A stretch of 57,003 bases of DNA from Rubrivivax sp. (GTDB lineage: Bacteria; Pseudomonadota; Gammaproteobacteria; Burkholderiales; Burkholderiaceae_C), in the NCBI GenBank assembly GCA_016789955.1, contig JAEUPB010000068.1, positions 1 to 57,003 on the forward strand, given 5' to 3'. A program made the position numbers and the translations under genes. This document shows positions 8,781 through 16,519 of the stretch, in pieces; the first letter of the stretch is position 1, and each line of letters begins with the position of its first letter. Below the pieces are notes generated by a model. It was not told the DNA's origin. It was given only the letters and a program-made list of their open reading frames with translations, and searched no databases.

Positions 8781-9110
8781 GGGTGTTTTCCGTTTGATGG
8801 AACGCGGGGATATGTGGGCCTGGCAGAACAAAATCATCGACACCTGATCAGGCCCTGAACGGTGGAATTGCCTGACGATCCAGGGCCAGTTCGACCGCAC
8901 GGCCCGGCGATGCGACCAATTCCCGGCTCAAGGCGCCCGCCCATGGGCCGCGGTCCTTCATCCGCCCGAGCATCGGGCGACACCGGCCGTGGTGGAAGTG
9001 CCGATGTGATGCGCCCCACTTTCACGCATCGGTGGGCGTGTCAGGGGTCACCATGGGCGGCCACGGAGATCCCCGCGCCCACCCGGCGCCACAACCCAGG
9101 AGCTGCTTGC
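8781..9110. other. Intergenic region between the two chemoreceptor genes
   Basis: These 330 bp hold the 5' regions of both divergent receptor genes. A dyad lies at 9001-9032: CCGATG/CATCGG outside and GATGCG/CGCATC inside, so two alternative stems are possible. An AGGAG ribosome site at 9098-9102 serves the plus-strand gene. I found no convincing sigma-28 flagellar promoter, no RNA gene and no short ORF with a good ribosome site. Confidence 0.5.
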
Positions 9111-10835
9111 ATGAGTGCCCATACGCGGCAGGAGACGATGGCCGTCCGCCGCGCCGAAGACGATCTCGCGGGGAAGTTCGCCGCGATCGACCGCAGCCAG
9201 GCGGTCGCCGAGTTCACGCTGGACGGCGTCGTCCTGCGGGCCAACGCCAACTACCTGCGCCTGTTCGGCTACACCGAAGACGAGGTGGTCGGCCGACCGC
9301 ACCGGATCTTCTGCAGGGCGCAGCTTGCCGACAGTGCCGCCTACTCGGCGTTCTGGGCTGCGTTGGCGCGCGGCGAGCACCGTGGCGGAGAGTTCGAGCG
9401 CGTGGCGGCCGATGGCCGGGCGGTGTTCCTGCAGGCCACCTACAACCCCGTGCTGGATGCGACCGGACAGCCCGTCAGCGTGCTCAAGTTCGCCACCGAC
9501 ATCACGCAGACCAAGTGCGACGCGCTCGAGTCCGCCAGCAAGATCGCGGCGATCGACCGCGCGCAGGCCGTGATCGAGTTCGACCTGGCGGGACGGGTGC
9601 TCTGCGCCAACGCAAACTTCCTCTCGCTGACCGGCTACGGTGCCGACGAGGTGGTGGGCCGCCACCACCGCCTGTTCGTCACGCCCGACGAGGCTGCCAG
9701 TGCCGAGTACCTCGCCTTCTGGGAACGGCTCTCGCGCGGCGAATTCGTCGGCGGCGAGTTCAAGCGCGTGGGCAAGGACGGGCGCGAGGTGTGGATCCAG
9801 GCCACCTACAACCCGGTGATGGACCCGCTGGGCCGCCCGGTGAAGGTGGTCAAGTTCGCCACCGACGTGACGCAGGCCAAGCTGCGCAGCGCCGACCACG
9901 AGTCGAAGATCGCGGCGATCGACCGCAGCCAGGCGGTGATCGAGTTCGACCTCGACGGCCACGTGCTCGACGCCAACCGCAACTTCCTGAAGGCGATGGG
10001 CTACACGCTGCGCGAGATCCGCAACCAGCACCACAGCCTGTTCTGCACCCCGGAGTACAGCCAGGGAGAGGAGTATCGCGACTTCTGGCTGCGGCTGAGC
10101 GAAGGCGAGTTCATCAGCGGGCGCTTCCACCGCCGCGGCAAGTTCGACCGCGACGTGTGGATCCAGGCCAGCTACAACCCGGTGCTCGACCTCAACGGCA
10201 AGGTCGTGAAGGTGGTGAAGGTCGCGCACGACGTCACCGCCGAGGTGATGCTCGAGCAGCGCATCGCCGAGAAGACCGCCGAGATGTCGGCCGGCATCCG
10301 CGACCTCGCGGCGAGCATCACCACCATCGCGGCCAACTCCGGCGTGGCTGCCGAGACCGCCACGCAGGCCACCGAGGCGGCGCAGCTGGGCTCGGAGTCG
10401 CTGGCCAAGGCGCTGGCGGCGATCGACACCATCCAGCGCGGCTCGGCCCGCATGGGCGAGATCGTGCGCGCCATCGGCGACATCGCCAACCAGACCAACC
10501 TGCTCGCGTTCAACGCCGCCATCGAGGCGGCGCGCGCCGGGCAGCACGGCCTCGGGTTCTCGGTGGTGGCCGCCGAGGTGCGCAAGCTCGCCGAGAACAG
10601 CGCCACCGCGGCGCGCGAGATCACGAGCCTGATCGAGCAGACCGTGGCGCAGGTGGCGCAGGGCGCCGACGTGAGCCGCACCGCGGCACGGAGCTTCGAC
10701 GGCGTGCTGGGCAGCATGCAGCGCACGCGCAACAACGTCAGCGAGATCGCCGGTGCGAGCGAGCGGCAGCGGCTGCTGGCCGCCGACGTGCTTGCGCTGA
10801 TCGAGGCGCTGGCGGCATCGCGGCAGGCGCGGTGA
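9111..10835 (+). CDS. Soluble methyl-accepting chemotaxis protein with three PAS domains
   Basis: This receptor of about 574 residues has no transmembrane segment. Three PAS domains repeat with an exact 122-residue period (about 22-143, 144-265 and 266-387). Each starts with the phrase AAIDRxQAV and contains NxN-FL/YL, a GY-EDE-like turn and a YNPV-D stretch. The signalling domain covers about 390-565, with the tip [23 protein letters not shown] domains of this sort often bind FAD, haem or small ligands and sense redox or energy state inside the cell (Aer- and BdlA-like). ATG 9111 is set by AGGAG at 9098-9102. The stop overlaps the start of the triple-CheW gene (GTGA), so receptor and scaffold are made together. 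Confidence 0.93.
   Translation: MSAHTRQETMAVRRAEDDLAGKFAAIDRSQAVAEFTLDGVVLRANANYLRLFGYTEDEVVGRPHRIFCRAQLADSAAYSAFWAALARGEHRGGEFERVAADGRAVFLQATYNPVLDATGQPVSVLKFATDITQTKCDALESASKIAAIDRAQAVIEFDLAGRVLCANANFLSLTGYGADEVVGRHHRLFVTPDEAASAEYLAFWERLSRGEFVGGEFKRVGKDGREVWIQATYNPVMDPLGRPVKVVKFATDVTQAKLRSADHESKIAAIDRSQAVIEFDLDGHVLDANRNFLKAMGYTLREIRNQHHSLFCTPEYSQGEEYRDFWLRLSEGEFISGRFHRRGKFDRDVWIQASYNPVLDLNGKVVKVVKVAHDVTAEVMLEQRIAEKTAEMSAGIRDLAASITTIAANSGVAAETATQATEAAQLGSESLAKALAAIDTIQRGSARMGEIVRAIGDIANQTNLLAFNAAIEAARAGQHGLGFSVVAAEVRKLAENSATAAREITSLIEQTVAQVAQGADVSRTAARSFDGVLGSMQRTRNNVSEIAGASERQRLLAADVLALIEALAASRQAR
9174..10271 (+). repeat. Three tandem 366-bp PAS-coding repeats
   Basis: Repeat units begin at 9174, 9540 and 9906 and each encodes 122 residues. 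The first residues of each unit (K-xAAIDRxQAV-xEF) and the YNPV region are nearly identical in protein. The DNA is less so, which indicates internal duplication followed by divergence rather than a recent copy. Confidence 0.8.
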
Positions 10836-12412
10836 ACGCGCTCGCGGGCCGGAAGTCGGGCGCGGCACACGCGCCCATGGATGCCGGCTGGGGCGGTCTC
10901 GTCGTCGCCGGCATGCCGCTGGCCGTGCCGCTGGCGGCGCTGCGAGAAGTGCTGCCGGCCCAGGGCCTGGTGCCGCTGCCCTGCGGCGAACCCGCGGTGG
11001 CGGGCGGCCTGGACCTGCGCGGCGTGACGGTGCCGGTGGTCGACCTCGCGCGGCTGCTGCCCGGCTTGCCGGATGCGGCGCCGCCGCCGCATCCGGTGGT
11101 GGTGCTCGTCGAACACCGCGGCGGCCTGCTCGGGCTGCGCGCCGATGCCGTGTGCGGCATCTTCGCCGCCGCGGCGCCGCTGAGCCGTGTGCGTGCGGCG
11201 GTGGCCGAAGGCGAGCTCGTCACGCCGCCCGCGCGTTTGGACCTCTACGCGGGCAGCGTGCGCCGCGGCGACACCGGGGCCATCGTGCAGCGGCTGTCGA
11301 TCGACGCGCTGGCCGCCTGGCCCGGCCTGCCGTGGATCGACGATCCGGAGCCGCAGCGCAGCCGCGAGGCCGAACTGGCGGATGACGCCGATGCGACCGG
11401 TGGGAACGACCCGAAAGCCGACGGCACGGAGGCCGCCGGCCGAGCGTGGCTGCTCGTTCGCTGCGGCCGGCTGGGCCTGGCGGTGGAGGCGCTGGACGTG
11501 CGCGCCACGCTGTGGGAGCCGGCGATCGAGCCGTCGCCGGTGGCGGGCGGCTGCTGCCGCGGCGTGCTGGCCTTCGGCGCGCGGCGCGTGCCGGCGGTGG
11601 ACCTGGCGATGCTGTGCGGGCTCGGCGAGCAGCCGTTGCAGACGCTGCAGCAGGCGTTCGTCATCGAGCGCTCCGAAGGCTGCGTGGCGCTGCTGGTGCA
11701 GGGCGTGCAGGACATCGTGCGCGTGCGGCCCGGCGACGTGGCGGCACTGGCCGCCGGCGCGCTGCCGGGCGGGCTGTGCGCGGGCGTGCTGTCGCGCGCG
11801 GCGGGTGACTGCGCCACCTGGATGCTGATCGATGGCGCCGCGCTGCGCGAGCACCCGGAGGTGCGTGCGCTGGCCGCCGTGAACATCGTCGATCCCGGCG
11901 CGGCGCCCGACCTCGTGGGCGGCGCGGCGCCCGGCGTGCGTGGCGCAGCGGGCGGCGAGTCCGTCATCACCTTCCGCCTGCGGCTGGAACTGGCCGCACA
12001 CATCGCGCAGGTGCGCGAGATCCTGCCGGCGGCAGCCGACGACGGGGCCTTCGGGCCCGACGCGGTGCTGCGCTCGATCCAGGTGGTGCGCGGCCGCTCG
12101 GTGCCGGTGCTGTGCCTGGCACGGCTGCTGGGCACCTCGGCACCGGCGTGGAGTGCCGCCGGTGCCGTGCTCGTCGTCGAGGTCGATGGCGGCTGGGTGG
12201 GGCTGGCCGTGCCGCAGATGCTCTCGATCGAGCAGGCGCACGGCAACCGCCCGGTGCCGCAGACGCTGGCCCTGGGCGCCGACGCCACCATGGTCGCCGC
12301 GAGCCGGTTGGTGACGCTGGGGCAGGGCGCGGGTGAACGCACGCTGCCGCTGCTGGACCTGGTGGCGCTCGCAACGCGCGCCGCCGCGACGCTGCTCGCG
12401 CAGGCCGCGTAG
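10832..12412 (+). CDS. Triple CheW-domain chemotaxis scaffold protein
   Basis: This protein of about 526 residues has three CheW-like domains in tandem, at about residues 20-165, 203-345 and 375-515. Each contains the CheW pattern of a strand pair followed by a V-x-E-V/I-like helix and a GxxxPVxDLxxLL segment ([39 protein letters not shown]). Linkers are Asp/Ala-rich. CheW couples receptors to the CheA kinase; a three-domain version could bridge several receptors or kinases. No kinase or receiver domain is present. The GTG start at 10832 overlaps the stop of the soluble receptor by four bases; an ATG at 10877 is an alternative. The two proteins probably work as a pair. Confidence 0.82.
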   Translation: MNALAGRKSGAAHAPMDAGWGGLVVAGMPLAVPLAALREVLPAQGLVPLPCGEPAVAGGLDLRGVTVPVVDLARLLPGLPDAAPPPHPVVVLVEHRGGLLGLRADAVCGIFAAAAPLSRVRAAVAEGELVTPPARLDLYAGSVRRGDTGAIVQRLSIDALAAWPGLPWIDDPEPQRSREAELADDADATGGNDPKADGTEAAGRAWLLVRCGRLGLAVEALDVRATLWEPAIEPSPVAGGCCRGVLAFGARRVPAVDLAMLCGLGEQPLQTLQQAFVIERSEGCVALLVQGVQDIVRVRPGDVAALAAGALPGGLCAGVLSRAAGDCATWMLIDGAALREHPEVRALAAVNIVDPGAAPDLVGGAAPGVRGAAGGESVITFRLRLELAAHIAQVREILPAAADDGAFGPDAVLRSIQVVRGRSVPVLCLARLLGTSAPAWSAAGAVLVVEVDGGWVGLAVPQMLSIEQAHGNRPVPQTLALGADATMVAASRLVTLGQGAGERTLPLLDLVALATRAAATLLAQAA

Positions 12413-12417
12413 CGGCG

Positions 12418-13500
12418 TCACCGGCCCTGCTTCTCGCGCAGCCGCTCGCGCGACGCCTTCGAGCGCGCCTTCCACACCTGCAGCTGCGCCTTGCGCTGCA
12501 ACGCGGTCATCGTGTCGCGCTGCGTCTCGCGCAGCAGCTTGTGGAAGTTGCGCAGACGTGCGTCGTCCACCGCGCCGCGCACGGCGCAGCCGGGCTCGTC
12601 GTGGTGGCGGCAATCGCGGAAGCGGCACGACGCCGAAAGCTGCGCGATGTCGTCGAACACCGCCTGCACGTCGCCGGCCTCGCTGTCCAGCCGCAGCGTG
12701 CGCAGCCCCGGCGTGTCGATGATGCAGGCGCCTTGCGGCGTGCGGTGCAGCGTGCGCGCGGTGGTGGTGTGGCGGCCGCGGCCGTCGCCACTGCGCGTGC
12801 CGCCGGTGAGCTGCAGTGCATCGCCGACGAGCGTGTTGGTCAGCGTGCTCTTGCCGGTGCCGCTGGCACCCAGCAGCACCAGCGTGCGGCCGGCCGTGAG
12901 CCATGGCGCCAGCGCATCGGCGGCACCGGCCTGCAGCGCGTTCACGGTGACCACCGCCGCATCGGGTGGCAGCAGCGCGGCCACCTCGGCGGCGCGCGCC
13001 GCCGGGTCGTCGCACAGGTCGGCCTTGGTCAGCACGACCACCGTGCCGATGCCGGCCAGCCGCACCATCGCCAGGTAGCGTTCGAGGCGACGCACGTTGT
13101 AGTCGAGGTCCAGGCCCATCACGATGAGCGCGGTGTCGACGTTGGAGACGATCACGGTGCGCGTGACCTTGTCGCGGCCGTCGTGCAGCCGGCGCGCAAG
13201 CTGCGTCAGCGGCGGCAGCCGCTGCTGCACCCACCACTGGCCGTGCGGGTTGCGTGCGGCGAGCACCCAGTCGCCGACGGCCAGCGCGTCGGCCTGTGCG
13301 GCCAGTTCGGCGAGCAGCGCGGGCAGGGCCTGCGCGGGGTGCTCGTCGTTGCCGTCGTGCAGCGTCAGCGCGTCGCGCTGCACCTCCACCACGCGCAGCA
13401 GCGCGGCGTCGTCATGGGCCGGCGTGACCGCCAGCGATTGCAGATGGGCGGCGGCGAGGCCGATGCCGCGCAGCCGCTCGAGGATGGAAGAGTCGAACAT
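12418..13500 (-). CDS. rsgA: Ribosome small subunit-dependent GTPase A
   Basis: This circularly permuted GTPase of about 360 residues acts in late maturation of the 30S subunit. In order there is an N-terminal OB-fold region, G4 (VLTKADL) before G1 (LLGASGTGKSTLTN), then G3 (DTPGLR), and a C-terminal zinc knuckle with the cysteine/histidine series around CRFRDCRHHDEPGC. This order is diagnostic for RsgA/YjeQ. The basic C-terminal tail fits rRNA binding. The start at 13500 is chosen because homology to the OB-fold begins directly after it (FDSSILERLRGIGL). Upstream lies a long leader with a promoter, a 16-codon ORF and hairpins. Confidence 0.9.
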   Translation of the reverse strand: MFDSSILERLRGIGLAAAHLQSLAVTPAHDDAALLRVVEVQRDALTLHDGNDEHPAQALPALLAELAAQADALAVGDWVLAARNPHGQWWVQQRLPPLTQLARRLHDGRDKVTRTVIVSNVDTALIVMGLDLDYNVRRLERYLAMVRLAGIGTVVVLTKADLCDDPAARAAEVAALLPPDAAVVTVNALQAGAADALAPWLTAGRTLVLLGASGTGKSTLTNTLVGDALQLTGGTRSGDGRGRHTTTARTLHRTPQGACIIDTPGLRTLRLDSEAGDVQAVFDDIAQLSASCRFRDCRHHDEPGCAVRGAVDDARLRNFHKLLRETQRDTMTALQRKAQLQVWKARSKASRERLREKQGR

Positions 13501-13643
13501 GATCGAACAGGAGTCCTGGGTCGTTCGGCGGCGCACAGGCGCCGCCCGGTCGCGCGGACGGGGCCGTGCGGGGCAGGTGTGACGACAGGGCTCACGCGGC
13601 GCGAGGCCGCGGCGGGTTCGACCGAAAGGGGGCGGGAGACCGT

Positions 13644-13682
13644 TCGCTGACTTCAGCGACGGAGCGTCGGCGGCTGCCGACG
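13644..13682 (-). promoter_or_regulatory. Two consecutive hairpins after the short leader ORF
   Basis: The arms at 13665-13671 and 13676-13682 form a perfect 7-bp stem with a 4-nt loop. The arms at 13644-13649 and 13654-13659 form a perfect 6-bp stem (7 bp if a 2-nt loop is allowed). The first begins about 12 nt after the leader ORF's stop codon. Neither is followed by a U-run, so a Rho-dependent or translational mechanism is more likely than intrinsic attenuation. Confidence 0.45.
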
Positions 13683-13693
13683 CGGGCGGGATC

Positions 13694-13744
13694 TCAGGCC
13701 GTGCAAGCCCGGCGTGCTGCAAGGGGCGTGGTGGCAGTCTGCAT
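13694..13744 (-). CDS. Putative 16-residue leader peptide upstream of rsgA
   Basis: The ORF encodes MQTATTPLAARRACTA. Its ATG lies 6 nt after a perfect AGGAGG (13751-13756), the best ribosome site in this part of the window. It sits about 40 nt downstream of the predicted transcription start and is followed closely by two hairpins. This is the geometry of a regulatory leader peptide. The peptide has one Cys, two consecutive Arg and several Thr/Ala, so no single amino acid is clearly the signal. It could also be a chance ORF. I do not recognise the sequence from any family. Confidence 0.4.
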   Translation of the reverse strand: MQTATTPLAARRACTA

Positions 13745-13791
13745 GGCGGGCCTCCTGTGGCGTGGGTGGATCGGCGGGGCGAAGGGGCGCG

Positions 13792-13821
13792 ACTCTAGCT
13801 GCGGGGGCCATCGAACGTCAA
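13792..13821 (-). promoter_or_regulatory. Sigma-70-like promoter of the rsgA leader
   Basis: On the minus strand a -35 TTGACG (13816-13821) and a -10 TAGAGT (13792-13797) are separated by 18 nt. Both are one or two bases from consensus, which stands out in such GC-rich DNA. Transcription would start near 13785, ahead of the leader ORF and rsgA. Confidence 0.55.
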
Positions 13822-13856
13822 CCCCGCTGTGCGGCCCGCGTGGCCTGCGCAGCGTT

Positions 13857-14924
13857 TCACGGCATCAGCGCGAGGAACATGAAGGCCGCGAAGATCACCA
13901 GGTGCACCGCGCCCTGCATCATCGTCGTGCGGCCGCTGACGAAGGTGATCGACGCGACGATGAAGGTGGTGGCCAGCAGCACGAGCTCCGTGCCGCCGAT
14001 GCCCAGCGACAGCGGCAGGCCCAGCACCAGCGACGCCGCGGCCACCACTGGGATCGTCAGGCCGATGCTGGCCATCGCCGAGCCGAGCGCGAGGTTCAGG
14101 CTGGTCTGCAGCCGGTCGGCGCGCGCGGCGCGCACCGCGGCCCAGGTCTCGGGCAGCAGCACGAGCATCGCGATGACGATGCCGATCACCGCGCGCGGCG
14201 CGCCCATCGCCGCCACGCCCGCCTCCACCACAGGCGAGAGCACCTTGGCCAGGCCCACCACCGCGACCAGCGAGACCACCAGCAGGCCGAAGCTCGCCCA
14301 GGCCAGCCCGGCACCCGGCGGCTCGGCGTGCACGTTCTCGTCGTCGGCATGGCCGGCGGGCAGGAAGTAGTCGCGGTGCCGCACCGTCTGCACGAACACG
14401 AAGATCGCCCACAGCGTGATCGAGGCCACCGCGGCGAACGCGAGCTGCGCCGGCGAGTACGTGGGCCCCGGCGCGCTGGTGGTGAAGTTCGGCAGCACGA
14501 GCGTGAGGCTGCTCATCGCCACCAGTGCCGCCAGCGCCGCGTTCACGCCGTCGATGTGGAACGACTGCTCGCGGTGGTGCAGGCCGCCCACCAGCAGGCA
14601 GATGCCGACCACGCCGTTGCAGATGATCATCAGCGCCGCGTAGATCGTGTCGCGCGGCAGCGTGGCGGCCTCCGCGCCGCCGCTGAGCATCATCGACAGT
14701 ACCAACGCCACCTCGATCACCGTGACGGCGATGGCCAGCACCAGCGTGCCGTAGGGCTCGCCGATGCGGTGCGCGACGACCTCGGCGTGGTGCACCGCGG
14801 CGATCACCGCGGCCACCAGTGCCGCGGCCGAGGCCACGGCGAGCAGCGCGCCGCCGGGCCACACCATCGCGGCGGCGAGCACGAACGCGGCGACGAGGGG
14901 AACGATCCAGGTCCAGAGGGGCAC
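13857..14924 (-). CDS. Calcium/proton antiporter, ChaA-like
   Basis: This integral membrane protein of 355 residues belongs to the Ca2+:cation antiporter superfamily. Two inversely related halves each carry the acidic signature helix: GTLVLAIAVTVIEVALV near residue 60-75, and a second one with LNLALGSAMASIGLTIP near 275-290. It likely exports Ca2+, Na+ or K+ in exchange for protons. A short loop with DDENVHAEPP separates the halves. The start is a GTG at 14924, 6 nt after a GAGAAT hexamer and without a ribosome site. It is divergent from the osmolyte-type transporter gene across only 56 bp, so both may respond to ionic or osmotic conditions. Confidence 0.85.
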   Translation of the reverse strand: MPLWTWIVPLVAAFVLAAAMVWPGGALLAVASAAALVAAVIAAVHHAEVVAHRIGEPYGTLVLAIAVTVIEVALVLSMMLSGGAEAATLPRDTIYAALMIICNGVVGICLLVGGLHHREQSFHIDGVNAALAALVAMSSLTLVLPNFTTSAPGPTYSPAQLAFAAVASITLWAIFVFVQTVRHRDYFLPAGHADDENVHAEPPGAGLAWASFGLLVVSLVAVVGLAKVLSPVVEAGVAAMGAPRAVIGIVIAMLVLLPETWAAVRAARADRLQTSLNLALGSAMASIGLTIPVVAAASLVLGLPLSLGIGGTELVLLATTFIVASITFVSGRTTMMQGAVHLVIFAAFMFLALMP

Positions 14925-14930
14925 CGGTCG

Positions 14931-14936
14931 ATTCTC
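14931..14936 (-). promoter_or_regulatory. Candidate -10 element of the antiporter gene
   Basis: The minus-strand hexamer GAGAAT ends 6 nt before the GTG start at 14924. The spacing matches the near-leaderless pattern seen at several other genes in the window. Confidence 0.3.
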
Positions 14937-14968
14937 GCCGTGCCCCGCGCGAGTGCGGCCGGGGTGGA

Positions 14969-14974
14969 TAGCAT
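14969..14974 (+). promoter_or_regulatory. Candidate -10 element of the fused ABC transporter gene
   Basis: TAGCAT ends 6 nt before the ATG at 14981, with no Shine-Dalgarno sequence between. Transcription would begin at or next to the start codon. Confidence 0.4.
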
Positions 14975-14980
14975 CGCCCC

Positions 14981-16510
14981 ATGAAGGCCGGCTGCTTGCT
15001 CGCGATGCGGTTCGTGCGACAGCTCGCCTGCGCGCTGGTCGCCGCGATGGTGTCCGTCGCGGCCATGGCCGCGGAGCCGATCGTCGTCGGCTCCAAGCGC
15101 TTCACCGAGTCGTACGTGCTGGGCGAGATCGTCTGCCGCAGCTATGTGGCCGCGGGCACGCCGTGCGAGCACCGCGCCGGGCTGGGCAACACCGGCATCC
15201 TCGAGCAGGCGCTGGCCAGCGGCGCGGTGCAGGTCTACCCCGAGTACACCGGCACCATCGTGCGCGAGCTGCTGAAGCGCGATGGCAACCCGACGCTCGA
15301 AGAGCTCAACGCCTGGCTGGCCGCGCGCGGCCTGAAGGCCGCGGTGCCGCTGGGCTTCAACAACACCTATGCGCTCGCGATGCGCGAAGAGCAGGCGGCG
15401 AAGCTCGGCATCGCGCGCATCAGCGACCTGGCGCGGCCCGGCGCCGCGGCGCTGCGCCTGGGCCTCTCGCACGAGTTCCTCGTGCGTGCCGACGGCTGGC
15501 CCGGCCTCGTGCGCGCCTATGGCCTCGCGCTGCCGGCGCCGCAGGGCGTCGACCACGGCATCGCCTACGAGGCGCTGCGCGACGGGCAGGTGGACCTGAT
15601 CGACGTCTACTCCACCGACGCGAAGATCGGCCGCTACGGGTTGCGCGTGCTGCAGGACGATCGCGCGTACTTCCCGGCCTACGACGCGGTGCTGCTGATG
15701 AAGCGCGAGGTCGACGACGCGCCGCTGCGCGGCCTGCAGGGGCGCATCGACGCGCGCACGATGATCGCGCTGAACGCCGAGGTCGAGCTCGACGGCCGCA
15801 CGTTCGCCGACGTGGCGCTGCGGTTCCTGCAGCAGCGCGCCGCGGGCTCGCAGGCCGCTCCGCCTGCGCGGCCCGGCGTGTGGCAGCGGCTGGTGGCGCC
15901 GGACCTGGCGAGGCTCACCGCACAGCACCTGCTGCTGGTGGGGGCCTCGCTGGCGCTGGCGGTGGCCGTGGCGGTGCCGCTGGGGGTATGGGCCTGGGCC
16001 GTGCCACGCGCCGCGGGGTGGATCCTCGGCATCACGGGCGTGGTGCAGACGGTGCCCTCACTGGCGCTGCTGGCGTTCCTGATCTCGCTGCTGGGCACGA
16101 TCGGCACGCTGCCCGCGCTGGTGGCGCTGTTCGTCTACGCGCTGTTGCCGATCGTGCGCAACACGCACGCGGGCCTGGCCGGTGTCGAGGCCGGCCTCGT
16201 CGATGCTGCTCGCGCCCTGGCGCTGACGCCGCGGCAGACGCTGCGCCTGGTGCTGCTGCCGCTGGCCGCGCCAGTGATCCTCGCCGGCGTGAAGACGGCC
16301 GCGGTGATCGGCGTGGGCACCGCCACGGTGGCCGCCTTCGTCGGCGCCGGCGGCTACGGCGAGCGCATCGTGGCCGGCCTCGCGGTGAACGACCACGCAC
16401 TGATGCTGGCCGGTGCATTGCCGGCGGCCGTGCTGGCGCTGCTCGTGCAGTGGGGGTTCGATGTGCTGGAACGGCGCAGCCGCCCGTCGACGCGACGGGT
16501 GCGTGGCTGA
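14981..16510 (+). CDS. Fused glycine betaine/choline-type ABC substrate-binding protein and permease
   Basis: This protein of 509 residues has a signal-type segment at about 9-31 and then an OpuAC/ProX-type binding domain at about 33-285 (IVVGSKRFTESYVLGEI, YPEYTGTIVRELL, DLIDVYSTDAKI). A C-terminal permease domain with about five helices follows at about 310-495, with the ABC coupling segment GVEAGLVDAARALALTPRQ. Such fusions occur in OpuC/EgtU-type importers of betaine, choline or ergothioneine, although in EgtU the order is permease first. No ATPase gene is adjacent on either side, so the energy subunit must come from elsewhere. The ATG at 14981 directly follows a -10-like element. Confidence 0.85.
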   Translation: MKAGCLLAMRFVRQLACALVAAMVSVAAMAAEPIVVGSKRFTESYVLGEIVCRSYVAAGTPCEHRAGLGNTGILEQALASGAVQVYPEYTGTIVRELLKRDGNPTLEELNAWLAARGLKAAVPLGFNNTYALAMREEQAAKLGIARISDLARPGAAALRLGLSHEFLVRADGWPGLVRAYGLALPAPQGVDHGIAYEALRDGQVDLIDVYSTDAKIGRYGLRVLQDDRAYFPAYDAVLLMKREVDDAPLRGLQGRIDARTMIALNAEVELDGRTFADVALRFLQQRAAGSQAAPPARPGVWQRLVAPDLARLTAQHLLLVGASLALAVAVAVPLGVWAWAVPRAAGWILGITGVVQTVPSLALLAFLISLLGTIGTLPALVALFVYALLPIVRNTHAGLAGVEAGLVDAARALALTPRQTLRLVLLPLAAPVILAGVKTAAVIGVGTATVAAFVGAGGYGERIVAGLAVNDHALMLAGALPAAVLALLVQWGFDVLERRSRPSTRRVRG

Positions 16511-16519
16511 CGCGCCGGC

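Larger units (their letters stand above)
13501..13856 (-). other. Leader region between the antiporter gene and rsgA
   Basis: These 356 bp carry no long gene. On the minus strand they hold, in order, a sigma-70-like promoter, an AGGAGG ribosome site with a 16-codon ORF, two strong hairpins and a GC-rich stretch leading into rsgA. The layout resembles a transcribed regulatory leader of about 285 nt. On the plus strand I see nothing convincing. Confidence 0.5.

Noticed and set aside
9001-9032. Hairpin between the chemoreceptor genes as a terminator or riboswitch
   Set aside because: Two alternative 6-bp stems, no T-run and no conserved RNA fold. It lies between divergent starts where no terminator is needed.
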